A DNA stretch of 64,000 bases from Mikania micrantha (GCA_009363875.1 CM018690.1:8544788-8608787); one strand, 5' to 3'; positions 31,256-42,718 are shown, counted from the first letter of the stretch. Made by a program: numbers and translations. The notes: a model not told the origin generated them from the sequence alone.

Positions 31256-31436
31256 GCAGAAAATTTGCAGATTTCGTCAAGCGATCGACAATTACCCAAA
31301 ACTTGTTTTGTCGGTTTGACTTCCAACTGCAGATTTCTTCAACACATTTTCGATCAGAAGGAACTAAACTTGTGCACTTCATCCATCACCAAATTCCTTA
31401 GGTTCCCAAAACTAGGAACCAAATTCTATTCATGAA
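31256..31436. repeat. Rearranged junction with short direct and inverted duplications
   Basis: CTTGTTTTGTCGG...TTCCAACTG (about 31303-31330) recurs directly at 31441-31475. AACACATTTTCGATCAGAAG (31341-31360) is the inverted copy of RNase H sequence near 31722-31741 of element G. This looks like a breakpoint scar between the LTR fragment and element G. Confidence 0.6.
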
Positions 31437-32045
31437 TTAACTTGTTCTGTCGGTTTTACTTCCCAACTGCTTGTCCATTCCACGCAAGAATTCGTTTTTC
31501 AAATTCTCCTCTTTGAGTGCTTCTATTTTACCATTTTGGATTTGAGTAGTAAGACTTGTATGAATCGTCATTCCCAGTGCTCGCACTCGTGGAGTTTTGT
31601 CGTCTCGTTCTTTCCTGCTTAAGGCATCTGCCACACATTGGCCTTGCCAGGATGGTAACGAATGTTGCAGTCGTATTCGTTAAGAAGTTCCAACCCAACG
31701 TCTTTGTCTCAAGTTTAGTTCTTTCTGATCGAAAATGTGTTGAAGGCTTTTGTGATTAGTAAAAATGGTGCATTTTGTACCGTAAAGATAATGCCTCCAG
31801 ATTTAAGTGCAAAGACAACTGCTCCTAACTCCAAGTCATGAGTCGTATAATTCTTTTCGTGCACTTTGAGTTGTCGAGACACGTAGGAAATTAATTTTTC
31901 TCTCAGTATCAACACACACCCTAGGCCTTAGTGTGATGCATCGCAGTACAAAACGAAATCATCTGGCCCTTCAGGAAGTGATAGAATTGGTGCACTGCAT
32001 GACTTCTGCTTTAATAACTTGAACGCTGATTCATGTTTCTCACTC
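31437..32045 (-). pseudogene. Element G RNase H and start of the integrase linker
   Basis: Minus-strand remnants: ISYVSRQLKVHEKNYTTHDL and ELGAVVFALK (RNase H), then FDQKELNL-type sequence with a frame break, and MADALSRKERDDKTP, the linker that precedes integrase. It ends at 31437; no integrase follows. Several frameshifts. Confidence 0.75.
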
Positions 32046-32800
32046 CAATCAAATTTCTTGTCTTTCTGAGTAAGCATGGTTAAGGTTGAGCTATCTTGGA
32101 GAAATTTTCAATAAATCTCCTGTAATATCCAGCCAGACCCAAAAATTGGCGAACCTCAGTCGGAGTCTTTGGTGCAACCCAATTCTTAATCGCTTTAATC
32201 TTGGCAGGATCAACATGTATGCTTTTTATCATTGATTACATGCCCTAGAAAATGCACTACTCTAATCCAGAAATCACATTTTGAAAACTTTGCATACAAC
32301 TTCTTGTTTCTCAGCAACTCTAATATTAGCTTTAGATGTTGTTCATGGTCCTCTTTGGTTCTTGAATAGATAAGTATATCATCAATAAATACGATGACAA
32401 ATTTATCCAAATAGGTTTGCACACTCTATTCATGAGATCCATGAACACTACAGGAGCATTCATCAAGCCAAAAGGCATGACTAGAACTCGTGTGGCCGTA
32501 AAGAGTTTCTAAATGACGTCTTTAGGACATCTTCCTCCTCTTAACCCTCAATTGATGACATCCGGATCGTAAATAAATCTTTGAGTAGTAACTAGAACCT
32601 TGCATATCGGTTCTTAACAGTTAACTTGTTTAATTCCTGGTAATCGAGACACATCCTGAATACTCCATCCTTCTTCTTTACGAACAAGACCGGAGCTCCC
32701 CAGGGTGAGAAACTTGGTCTTATGAATATTTTATCCAGCAACTCATGTAATTGGTTAGAAAATTCTTGCATCTCTGATGGTGCTAACCGGTATGGTGATC
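32046..32800 (-). pseudogene. Element G reverse transcriptase
   Basis: RT in broken frames: readable are FVIVFIDDILIYSRTKEDHE (catalytic FIDD intact), LYAKFSKCDFWIRVVHFLGH, and, further upstream in element sense, FVKKKDGVFRMCLDY-type and LTVKNRYAR-type remnants. Multiple indels near 32500-32620 destroy the frame. Clearly a chromovirus RT of the same family as A. Confidence 0.78.
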
Positions 32801-33522
32801 ACGCCACTAGGGCTGCACTTGGTACTAATTCGATTCGAAATTCAGCCTGCCTGATCGGTGTAAGTCCATGCAAGTCTTTTGGAAAGACTTCGGGATAATC
32901 TCGAATGATGGGTATATCTTCAGGACGTTTCTCCTCCACTCTCCTTCTATAACCTGCGCAAAAATCGCGTGATATCAAATTCGCATATACTTTCGACTTC
33001 ACATGCAGGAGATGATTTGTAATGTGGCACAACTCTTTTCACATTGGATTGAGAGAGTCTCACCATTTGATAGTGGAATGCGAACTATCATCTCATGACA
33101 TACAATCTCCGCATGATTCTTGGACAACCAATCCATGCCTATGACGATGTCAAAATTTCAAAATTCTATGGTTACTAAATCTATGATAAAAGAATGATCC
33201 CTCAAATTTAGATTACATCCTTGAATCATTTCAACCGTTTCAATTAATTTTCTGTCCATTAGTTCAATTGTATATTTTTCATTTAACGTGGTTAGTTTTA
33301 TACCAAGTGTTGAACTAAGGTCAGTAGACACAAACTTTTATCAGCACCCGTGTTAAATAAAATATAGGCGTAATGGTCGTTGATAAGAAACGTACCTGTA
33401 ACAAGATTGGGGTCTTTGCGAGCTTCTCCTCTCCCCGGGACAAATGACCTACCTCGAACATTATTGCCACCTTGGTTTCTTAATTTCGGATAATCCTTTT
33501 GAAATGCCCAACATTGCCACAT
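32801..33522 (-). pseudogene. Element G protease and PR-RT linker
   Basis: Protease is recognisable as DPNLVTGTFLINDHYAYILF followed by NTGADKSLC (active site DTG changed to NTG) and IVIGMDWLSKNHAE. The linker to RT reads DYPEVFPKDLHGLTPIRQAE. Frame breaks separate these pieces. Confidence 0.78.
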
Positions 33523-33942
33523 TCATAACACCCCTGTTTCGGCTGGTTGGTTGTTGTTGGTCCAGAGTATCGAAAGAATTTGGTCGTATGCCCAGGTTTA
33601 TTACATTTCCCACACACAAAACTTTCACACGTCCTCGTGTGATGATAAGCACATTGTTTACACTTTGGATTGCTCCTAGTGTATGGTTTCTTTCTAGTAA
33701 ATACAACTGTGTTAACTTTTGCTATGACTGGCTTCTTCTGGAATTGATTTGATGAAATTTTGCTTGGGTTACCATCCCATTTCCTCCTGTTTTCAGTATT
33801 GTTTCCTATGGTTCCAGTTTCACCAGCGTTCCCCAACGAACAACTTGATCAACCAGGCGATGAGCAAGTCTGACTGCGCTATGGATTGTGCCAGTGCGGG
33901 AAGCACTTACCATACTTTCGATTTGGGAAGGGGGCCCCCTAA
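33480..33942 (-). pseudogene. Element G nucleocapsid zinc-knuckle region and gag C-terminal capsid
   Basis: Reads a basic linker, then CKQCAYHHTRTC, CGKCNKPGHTTKFF (last Cys lost) and CYECGNVGHFKR zinc knuckles. On the N-terminal side, capsid-end sequence HSAVRLAHRLVDQVV and IRGPPSQIESMVSA matches element A (YIGGLLSQIQG, QTVRLAHQLTDHAV). The solo LTR at 33948-36049 interrupts the gene just upstream; the rest of gag resumes at 36055. Confidence 0.82.
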
Positions 33943-33947
33943 TGTAC
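33943..33947. repeat. Target-site duplication TGTAC, left copy
   Basis: TGTAC at 33943-33947, matched by TGTAC at 36050-36054 across the solo LTR. Joining the flanks leaves the gag reading IERYIRGPPSQ, showing a clean insertion. Confidence 0.92.
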
Positions 33948-36049
33948 TGTCACACGCCCACCTCTCGTCACCTGTTGATGAGATCACTTGTCACACTTAG
34001 TAGGTTGCGGAAGCATAGTGGTGATGTCTCAGAGATGAGGTGTGACTTGATTGATCCGTTATCACAACACACAGATTAACTTAAAGAATATAAATTACAA
34101 AGGTTTCGTAAACACAATCATAGTACAGTTCACAACTAACTTATTACACAACTAACTTATTTAATTTATATAATTGAGTTTGGAAAGGTCAGCACAAAGA
34201 TGGTGAGTTCGTAATGTTTAAGTTAAACAATATGACATGAGATACAAGTTTTCGATATATAGAGTTCAAGATAACAATGGGACACATATCTAGTTCCTTT
34301 CTAACACATCCATGTTTTACAAAGATATTACCCGTCGGTAATATATTTATGCCTCATTATCTTAATGTCTATCACTAACATTAATAAAAGTGTTTTGGAA
34401 ACAGGTAACAAACATTCACACAAGGGGAGAAGCAAACCCCCTAGTGAATGGGTTGTCAGCCGATAGTACTATCATTGATTCCTGTTCGGCCCCACATGGG
34501 TTCACTAGATATAGTTTCGAGGGATGAGGACTTTTGATACTGTGATAAAGATACTAACGGCAAAATCCCATGAAATCTTACAAAAGTCACATGAAATCAC
34601 ACAGATAACAGTGATACATATCATATGTTCAAGAAATAGTTTCAAAGAGATACCCTGATATTTCTAAAACATTAAAAATAAAAGGGGTTGTACGAAACTC
34701 ACCTGAAGTCTCAAAAGTAGTAAAATCACTCGCAGACTGGTGATAATAGCTAAATTCTGCATTAGTTTGGGTTTAATAAGTTATTTATGTTTTAACTTAC
34801 TGATTAGATCTTTCTGAACGTTCAATGTCAAAAACATGGCATTACTAGCCATCAAACCAATATTAGGTTTTTAATTAATTGTTTTAATGTAATATCATAC
34901 AATGTATGATAATGTAGGAACCTATACTGATTCGGGTTCCTAATACAAAGTTGATGACACATTTGATTAATCAGAATGTTCTCATATTAACCAAATAGAA
35001 CTGTTGTTGATTATATTACTGAAACAGTTTCTAGATGGATTTATGACTTAGGAATGATCAATTCTTGTTACTGATTATCCAGATATCATGAAACATCATA
35101 ATGTGACATTAGAATAGATTTAACCACCAAGTTCAACGTACTAATCTGACTACTATTATAAACATCAGATAGTTATTCCAATGATTATCTTAATGATTGT
35201 GATTAGTTTGAAACACTTGGATTTAACCTTGCATTTCAAGGATTGATCAAGATAATCACATATATTGTCACAATCAAATGGTTTAAACCATTATAATCAT
35301 AGGTTTAATTTCATGATAACCGAACATTACAACGGATCAAAACAAGGATTTAACCGTTAACATATCGAGTTCTTCGTTTATAATCATTCCTAACCATCAT
35401 CTAGGCAATAATCATCAACCCTAACTATTGCATTACGCTCAAAAACAAGATCTAATCAAACCATTATCAAATTAGTAGGTTAAAACAATTCGTTACCTAA
35501 TCAGACAGATTTTTAGTCGCAAAACAACGATCAGATGTTGTAGACAAGTTCCATGGTGTGATCCCTGGGTTTTGATGGCTTAAAAATAGAGTTTAGATGC
35601 TGGATGATCAAGATTTTCATCTGTGGAAGCAAGTAAGTTCTAGAGAATGAAAATATAACATTTGTATGCAATCTGATATCTCATTCTGATCTGCCAAACC
35701 GCCACAAGGCTCACGCATCGCCTGACATGGCCGTTTAGGGGCTAGTCGTACCGCGCGGGACCAATGAGTCTCATATTTTTTTTGCATCCGCGCGCACCGC
35801 CTAATGTGACCATCTGGTTCCAGACATAGCGCATGGCTTCCCAAATTCTGATATTTCTGTAATTTTCTTCGTTTTACGATTTCGGAGAATTCGGAACTCC
35901 GTTCCGCGTACGGTTTTTCTCCCACGTTCACGATTTCTCGCATAATTTCAACCTATAATAATCTCAATCGCTAAATCAACGTGGATTTCAAGGACGGCGA
36001 AATGTGCTCTCAGTCATTGATGACAAAATTCTCAAACGTAATTGTCACA
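33948..36049 (-). mobile_element. Solo LTR (2102 bp) inserted in element G gag
   Basis: In minus orientation it runs TGTGACAATTACG...GGGCGTGTGACA with proper TG/CA ends and a 5-bp target duplication TGTAC on both sides. It has no internal region, PBS or polypurine tract, which fits deletion by recombination between two LTRs. A partial copy of the same family (first roughly 680 bp) lies at 40590-41271. Contains CGTACCGCG-type motifs near 35750 also present in other LTR families here. Non-coding. Confidence 0.92.
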
Positions 36050-36054
36050 TGTAC
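36050..36054. repeat. Target-site duplication TGTAC, right copy
   Basis: See the left copy at 33943-33947. Confidence 0.92.
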
Positions 36055-36724
36055 CTTTCAATCCTTTTGTATTCTAGGGTAACCATGGCTGGGCATAACT
36101 AGGCCATTTCATGAAATCGAGTGGTATAGCTTGCTATGTCAGCTCCAATCATGACCAAATTCCATAACTCCTCTTCCATCTTTTGGAGTTCACTTCTTGG
36201 GCAGTACTCAGCTAACAACATTTTCTTTAAATCTTCCCAATATATCTGATAAGCTTCATCGATACCCAGTTCTTGTGCATAAGAGTTCCACCATGTTAGC
36301 GCTGCGTCTTGTGGGGTACAAGTTTCGTACTTAACCCTACAACTTCTGGAAAGTTGCTAATTCGAAACACTGTTTCCATCTTTTCACATCATTGGGTTAA
36401 CCCAAGTGCACCTTCAGTTCTCTTGAAATTGAGGGGTTGGCGGTTCAGGAAATCTTAGTCGGTGCGTACTCCTGTAGCACCTCCGCGACCTGAATTTATA
36501 ATGATATCATGTTACTAATTAATTAAAATTCATGACTTTCATTAGACTCTTTTGCTTCTTTTACCTCCATCAGGTCTGCTCCCATCATTATGACTACCAC
36601 CCGCACCGCCTCCTCCGATACCGGTACCGTTACCGCCGACACCATTGGCTCGATTGGCCTCGTATTCTGCTATTGCGTTTGCTACTCTTTGGTCGACGAG
36701 CTGTTTGATTTCTGCCGAATTCAT
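36055..36724 (-). pseudogene. gag: Element G gag N-terminal and central part
   Basis: A continuous minus-strand open frame at 36542-36724 begins MNSAEIKQLVDQRVANAIAE and continues with a Gly-rich linker and a basic tail. It corresponds to MNAAELDALI...NNRIAEAIATG in element A. The capsid part lies at 36055-36480 (TWWNSYAQELGIDEAYQIYW, EDLKKMLLAEYCPRSELQKM, GADIASYTTRFHEMA) with a stop after HEMA and frame breaks around 36340-36420. Confidence 0.82.
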
Positions 36725-37073
36725 TTTTTGTCATGTCTCTGTGTTGGTATGAACATTTCACCTTGGTCTTCCTCTAGGCATATTTTTCTTCCTAGCATAT
36801 ATGATAAAAGAATTTAGACAATATACATTTATTGTCATAACATGAATAGGAAATCACAACAACCACATCAATCATAGCAATCACGAAATCATGTCAATCA
36901 CGACAATCATAGCAACCATTATCACAATTTAGTCACAATAACCACATATAATATATAATAATAACTTATTACAAAGTTTACAAAAATACAAAATGGATGA
37001 TGGTACAAAGCCTCAACACTACAAGTTTTTCTACTACTGTACTAAATGAGCGCAACCCGCTCATATAGGTATA

Positions 37074-37965
37074 TCATGCTAAACTAGAAAATGCACCGGT
37101 CTGGGCAGCCACAGAAGCTAACAGCAGGAATACTATAGCCAGTGCAGTGGCAGACTCTGCTCTACTCTCTGATGCGGCAATCTGCTGCTCAGTTGTGTGG
37201 GCACTGTCCTCCATAGTAGTGAGTCTATGGCGCAAGGTAGAAATCTCCTCTTCAACGCTCAAGATTCGAGCATGCATGGTGTGAAGAGCTTGGTCTTCAA
37301 GATGATGTTCCTCCTCCATCGTTAGTACATGTCCTTCGATGATCTGAACACGATCCTCAAGAGCTCTCACTATGGTGTTGCTAGGTGCCATGTCGATTTG
37401 GTTTCTAACCAGATGCAGCTGATGATCGTGTCGAGCCACACGAGCAACTAGAGTAGGAACGATATGCTCTAAGGCTCATCGGTAATCAATCGAAGTCGGC
37501 GTGCCCGAGAGGACTCACCCTCCTCATATCTCCAATCCTGGAGTAACTCGGAGATCCAGTCCCATATACGGGCTGCTATTTTACGCCTCTTAGGCGAGGG
37601 CTCAACATCAGCTGCGTCAACGGGAGATTTATTTAGATCTCCTACGGGGTGATGGAGGTGGTGTTACAGCTCTCGGTGCCTCTACGATATCATCAGATGT
37701 AGCAGGACCATAGAGTATTGTGTATGGAACTGTCTCTCCAGATCCATCATTAGCATCGGTCTCATGAATGACCTCCATAGTATGAGAGTCATCGGGCTCG
37801 TCTTCCAGATCCTCCTCTGGATCCTCCTCATCATCAGACACAACTGGATATAGCAGGGCAGGTGGAGAGGTGGTGGTATGGAGGCTGCAGAAGACTGAGG
37901 GGTAATCGGTGCATACTCCTCATCCGAGTCATAAATGACGATCAGAAACGAAGCTGAAGACATGG
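37074..37965 (-). pseudogene. Element G upstream ORF (ORF0): acidic/proline part, coiled coil, hydrophobic C-terminus
   Basis: In element sense it starts at ATG 37963 (MSSASFLIVIYDSDEEYAP). It shifts frame near 37840 into an acidic segment (DDEEDPEEDLEDEPDD, later TPPPSPRRRSK), continues through further breaks (about 37440-37630), and ends with an open 121-residue frame, 37439-37074. This last frame has a clear coiled coil (about residues 25-95) and a hydrophobic C-terminal segment (ALAIVFLLLASVAA, about residues 96-116) that could be a membrane anchor. It lies upstream of gag exactly as the ORF at 7-567 does in element A, which lacks the hydrophobic tail. Function unknown. Confidence 0.65.
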
Positions 37966-38145
37966 CTGCAATAAAAAAATCAATTACCTATAATTACATA
38001 CGACTTAATTCTGGTGCTAAGAATTGCGGAAATTCTGTTGTGTCCCCATGGCTATTAAAATTGGGACAGATACTGTCCAAAAATCAGAAATATGTATTTG
38101 TGAGTATATGCAATTTTAATCTTAATGTTTGAGTGCGGGTTTCAC
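37966..38145 (-). other. Probable 5'-leader intron of element G
   Basis: In element sense, GCTAAG|GTGAAACC at 38146/38145 and TTTTTTTATTGCAG|CC at 37966/37965 form a good donor and acceptor, 180 nt apart. The acceptor lies three bases before the ORF0 ATG. The intron is T-rich near its 3' end, as expected for a plant intron. Prediction only. Confidence 0.5.
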
Positions 38146-38368
38146 CTTAGCAAGCAAGGAGAAGGTAGAGACGTAGAAGAAGGTTGATCTTTAACTGAAA
38201 ACTTGGAAGAAGATGATGAAACCGTGAAGATGACGGTTCAGCTTAGTTTCCTTTGTTGAATATGATTGTGTTGTGATTTGTGTAAATTAGTACCGAGAGA
38301 GAGAAAAGGGATATTGTAAGCTTTATGTATTTGAATGTTTTGTACATCTTACAACTATCACTTAGTCT

Positions 38369-38380
38369 TTATATAGTGAA
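38369..38380 (-). promoter_or_regulatory. Putative TATA box for element G / ORF0 transcript
   Basis: ACTATATAAAG in element sense, about 230 bp upstream of the putative donor site and followed by a CT-rich leader (TTTCTCTCTCTCGG). It fits a core promoter, probably the remnant of the 5' LTR; LTR ends were not identified. Confidence 0.45.
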
Positions 38381-38384
38381 TCAT

Positions 38385-38717
38385 AGTATGCCATCCTTGA
38401 TTAAATTAATAATTATGAGAGTAATAAGTTGAGTGCAAGATTGATCATGGAGTTGAGGTGGGAGGTTGTGATTTTTAACTCAAAATTTGCATTTGGAAGA
38501 AAAGTTGTATAATCTTTTTGTCCTCAAATAAATAGAATAATGAAAGGGAATGGATTTAACTTTTTTGGTATGGTTTTGGTACAATTATTGCCGTTCAAAT
38601 TACAGAAAAAAATATATCAAGAGTACATGTTGAGAATTAAAACAAATGTTGATGTAAGAATAATTATATATATATTTATAATTAGATGTACATTCATATA
38701 TATATATATATATATAT
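38385..38717. other. AT-rich sequence, no feature recognised
   Basis: Only a TA microsatellite at about 38694-38717 that forms the left boundary of M5. Confidence 0.4.
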
Positions 38718-39103
38718 AGGATTGAGATAAAATAATAACCCACTCTTAAAGCAATAACACAGATAACTTTGAAAAATTGAAGCCGAATCTTGAATTTTTT
38801 TTTAACATCATTGTAATACATTTAGAACACTATGTTCTTTTATGAGTTTGCGAAAATTCATCACCGTTTGAGAGTTTACATCGTTGTAAGTTTTGGGCCT
38901 AAAACAGTTACAGTGTTGTAAATCAAAAACTTAAAACAATGATATCTCTTAAACGGTTATGAATTTTCACAAACTCAAAAAAGAACATAGTGTTCTAATT
39001 GTGTTAAAATGATGTCCAAAAAAAAATTCAAGATTCGGCTTCATCTTGGCAAAGTTATCTGGGTTATTGCTTTAAGAATGAGTTATTATTTGAACACTTC
39101 CCT
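38718..39103. mobile_element. Fold-back element M5, related to M2
   Basis: About 386 bp, inverted almost throughout: AATAATAACCCACTC / AATAATAACTCATTC near the ends, GCCGAATCTTGAATTTTTT in both arms, ATGTTCTTTTATGAGTTTG / CAAACTCAAAAAAGAACAT, and a centre with TTACATCGTTGTAAG and TTACAGTGTTGTAA. TA repeats on both sides; the right one is shared with M6. Confidence 0.85.
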
Positions 39104-39113
39104 ATATATATAT

Positions 39114-40122
39114 AGGATTAATCAAATGAAAACTCGATCTTAAAGAGAAAACCCTTAAACTCTATCTCAACCGTTAGATTAACATTTTTTTCTTTTTAAT
39201 TTATTAATATGAAAAGGGTATAAGAGTCTTTAACCACTCACCCATATATATAATAATTTATCTCTTTCTCTCTCATTTAAAATCACCCATATATAATAAT
39301 TTATTAATATCAAATTTCTCTCATCTATCTCTTCTCTCTCCATCCATTTAAAAAAAATGTTTTTTAAAATTAAAAAAACAACAAACAAAATGTATATTTT
39401 TTATACAAAATTAAAAAAAAACATATTTTTACAAGAAGATATAAAAAATTACACATGCGTATAAATAAAAATATACAAGTTTTAATATACAAAGTACACT
39501 TTACTCGAAATACTACACATGTGTATATTTTATATATTTAATATTTATAAAATATTACACCTACACATGTGTAGTTTTAGTGATTGGTTAATTTGATTTT
39601 TTTTATAAATTTACACATGTATAATTTTTTGTTTCATATGTAAAATACACATGTGTAATATGTATTTATGGTTGAAAATATGTAATATTGTGTTTGTGTA
39701 GTGAAATTTTTGTTTGATACACATGTGTATTTTTTCTGTGTTTCTTTAAAAAATTATTTTTTTTTTATTTTTGTTAGTCAAACATATTAAAAAAAAAAGA
39801 GGAGAGAGGAGGACGAAGAGAGAGAAAGGGAGAAAGGGAGAAAGAGAGAGAAGAGAGAGGAGAGAGGAGAGAGAATCTGACATCATTAATGAGGAGAGAG
39901 GAAAGAAAAGAGAGAATCTGATATAAAAAAGTAATCTATACCCTTAAAGGGTAAAATTGGTATTTTCTTTTCAAAAACTCCATTAAAATATTCAACTTTA
40001 ATTGTAGACCACATGTTTTTTTTGTTTAATTAATTAAAAACTAAAATAAGTTTAATCTAACGGTTCACGTAGGGTTTAAGGGTTTTCTCTTTAAGATCGA
40101 GTTTTCAAATGATTCAAACCCT
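39114..40122. mobile_element. Fold-back element M6 (about 1.0 kb)
   Basis: Ends AGGATTAATCAAATGAAAA / AGGGTTTGAATCATTTGAAA, then CTCGATCTTAAAGAGAAAAC in both arms, GTTAGATTAA and TATACCCTT blocks, with TA runs outside. The middle has a GA-rich stretch (39800-39900) and six or more TACACATGTGTA-type palindromes (39440-39740). No ORF. Confidence 0.82.
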
Positions 40123-40589
40123 ATATATATATATATAATTTTACGTTTACGTTTTCTTGTTTTTTTTCTTTTTTTTACTTCCTTCATATGAAAAAATATG
40201 ATTTTGTTTATTTATTAATTAATTAATAATAATAATGATGATAATAATATTACTATTATTATTATTATTATTTTGGATGATCATACATGAGAGTGAGTTA
40301 AACGAAAATTATATTTTTGTGCATAAAAGTATAATCAGGTTCCTAAAATATACACACATATATATTCGGTTAGTTTTTTTTTTATTAAGAGCAATGTTCG
40401 TGTTATTAAACAACAAGTTATGATTATATCACTCAAAATTTTAAGTCTAGAGAATTGATTTTTGAACCATTTAATTTAATCTAAATATATACTTACGTTT
40501 TCTTTATTTAGCTTGTTGAATTTGGGTTATTGTAAATGAGTGTAACATATCTACATAGAATGAAAGCTTTGGTCGAGATTAAAATGAAA
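40123..40589. other. AT-rich sequence with ATT trinucleotide run
   Basis: Contains (ATT)n around 40240-40275 and no recognised gene; it may belong to the following LTR remnant. Confidence 0.4.
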
Positions 40590-41271
40590 ATTTCACCGTT
40601 AACATACTAATTGCTTTATTTGTATCTATTCTTAGCCATCATCTAGACAATAATCAACAACAACAACCATTGCATTACGTTCAAATACTAGATTTAGTCC
40701 ATACATTATGAAACTAGTAATTAAGAGAGATCTAATCGTTACCCATTCGGACGGATTTTCTATTGAAAACTGATGATCCTACTGTGTAGAGATGATTTCC
40801 AGCTTGAATCTGGGGTTCCTTTAGCTTTTCAGCAAGATTTTGATGGTACAAACTCGATCTGATCGTTTTTGTAAAGGGTAAGTTCGAGTGAGAATAAGAA
40901 AGAAAGCTTGCATGGGAATTCAGATGATTCTAGCAGCTTATAATCGCCGACCCTTCATCGCGTACCGCCAAGAGGGCCTAAAAGGGCTTGGCGTACCATG
41001 AATAAATATGGAGAATTCAGATATTTTGGGTTCATCGTGTACCGCCAAGAGTACCCAAATGGTCTTGGCGTACCGCAAAGGATTTCGGAACTCTAATGTT
41101 TATCTAATTTTCTTGTTTTCGAAATTCCGATAAAATGCGAACTCTGTTTTTCGCACGGTTTTCACCCACGTTTACGATTTCTTGAGTATTTTATAACCGA
41201 TGAAAATACGATCGTATTATTATCATGGACTTAAAAAAGAATGAATTGAACTTTTAAACCTAATTGTCACA
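40590..41271 (-). repeat. LTR fragment, same family as the solo LTR at 33948-36049
   Basis: In reverse complement it starts TGTGACAATTAGG at 41271 and shares blocks with the solo LTR: the CGTGAACGTGGG-type sequence, CGAAATCG...AACAAGAAAATTA, GGCGTACGC motifs, and CAATGCAATGGTTG / TAGATGATGG near 40640. Truncated at its inner end. Confidence 0.7.
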
Positions 41272-41903
41272 ATTTTCGCAGTCATAAAATATATTTTAAA
41301 TGAAATCATCCTAAATACTTATTTTTATTCTTAATAACCGTGGAAAAACAACTAAAATAAATAGATAGAATATTATTTAATAATATATTAAATCTCTTTA
41401 TTTAACAAACTTGTAAAATATTCAGTTATATATATATATATATATATATTCCAAACACTACCATTCAAACTAAGATATATTCTTAATTATTCCATAAAAT
41501 GTCATGGACTTAGAAACACAAAACTTCGCTTTAGGAATACTAAGTTTATTAAGTAATTCCTTTAAACTTTAGGTTATCATGTGATCTTTGACTCTTAAAT
41601 CTTGTCAAAAACTTTCGAACTGGTTAAGCAAATCAAGAGAGTACATTCGTACTCCCACTTTTACATTACGTATTTTTAGGATGTTACATATGATTTATTC
41701 AAACATTTTATTCAAGAATCAAAAGAACACTTAGTACTATTTAGTTTTTGAATATTTGTTACATCTTTTCTTATTTGTGATCTATGATTCAAGTTTGTGT
41801 TATATATGTTGCAAACATGTTGAGACACTAGTTAGTATGCTAGTGTTGAAACTGTTTTGAGACACATTATATCTATTGCAAACATAGTTGATGTACTAGT
41901 TAT
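41272..41903 (+). repeat. LTR-like remnant, resembles 7.9-8.7 kb
   Basis: Shares scattered blocks with the LTR at 5741-9047 (GGMKGTTACAYATG near 41690, ATTCAAACTAAGA near 41464, TTATTCAAAC). It includes a TA microsatellite at 41424-41450 and is cut on the right by the LTR of element C. Confidence 0.45.
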
Positions 41904-42633
41904 TGTTAGGCGCAAAATATTCCCACTCGGGATATTTCAGGATCCGGGATATTTCAGGATCCGGGATATTTCGGGATCCGGGATATTTTAAGGATATGTA
42001 TTCTTACTAACAATTATCTCTGTTGTTTAACATCTATTGCGAGATTTCAGCAAATGACAGGTTGTCTCATAGCTGGCCCTAATATCAAGGAAGCATTATC
42101 AACTAACCAAACTTGGATGCGCAATCTAAGGAAGATTTATGCGGAGGATTGGAATGAGTCTCCCACGTTTGGAAAGTAGCGGAATAATCGGAACTACTAT
42201 GTGAACGTTATTGAACGTCTTTTTGTATATTTTTTGTATAAATACCGAGGTAATTGATCGATATAGGACACCGGTTACTCGAATAACACACACGAAACTC
42301 ACTGAAGCTTGTTTGGCATTCTAGAATCGATCATATTGCGCTCTTTGTTTGTACCTACTCATTTGATTATTAATAAAATTAGGTAGAGTGACGATTGTCA
42401 CCTCCCGAGGTTTTTATGCCGGCAATCCTAAGGGACTAAGGGCTTTTCCTCGTATAAATATCGCGTGTATTGCTTTTTTTTATGTTTGATATATTCAAAT
42501 ATCCCCAGGGATATTCGGGGATATTCTGGTTATATATTCAGTATATCCGATATATTTGCTTGTAAAACACATTACCCCACTTTTCTAATTCGGTTTTGCT
42601 AAAAGTTAATCTTGTTAATTTTTACCCGAAACA
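41904..42633 (+). repeat. Element C 5' LTR
   Basis: 730 bp from TGTTAGGCGCAAAAT to TACCCGAAACA, followed at once by a PBS-like sequence. It is homologous to the 757-bp LTRs of element D (inverted): AAACCTCGGGAGGTGAC, GGATTGCCGGCATAAAAACC, TTATACGAGGAAAAGCCC. It has the repeated GGATATTTC/GGGATCCGGGATATT signature and a TATA box at 42237-42244. Confidence 0.88.
42237..42244 (+). promoter_or_regulatory. TATA box in element C 5' LTR
   Basis: TATAAATA preceded by a T-rich run and followed by CCGAGG; a plausible LTR core promoter 330 bp from the LTR start. Confidence 0.55.
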
Positions 42634-42636
42634 ATT

Positions 42637-42653
42637 TGGCGCCCACCGTGGGG
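42637..42653 (+). other. Element C primer-binding site
   Basis: TGGCGCCCACCGTGGGG, three bases after the 5' LTR end and identical to the one in element D. Its position is that of a PBS and it differs from the Met-type PBS of element B. I do not assign the primer tRNA. Confidence 0.75.
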
Positions 42654-42718
42654 CAAACTTGTGTTTTTCATAATTAAAACCTTGTTTAAAGGCGTTTTCA
42701 GTAATAATATATCGAAAA

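Noticed and set aside
36590..36817. 75-residue + strand frame rich in Thr/Gly
   Set aside because: Antisense to the Gly-rich N-terminal part of element G gag.
39780..39905. GA-rich stretch as a purine tract or regulatory GAGA element
   Set aside because: It lies within the interior of fold-back element M6 and has no associated LTR or gene.
40235..40423. Leucine-rich 62-residue frame near an ATT repeat
   Set aside because: Translation of a low-complexity ATT run and AT-rich sequence.
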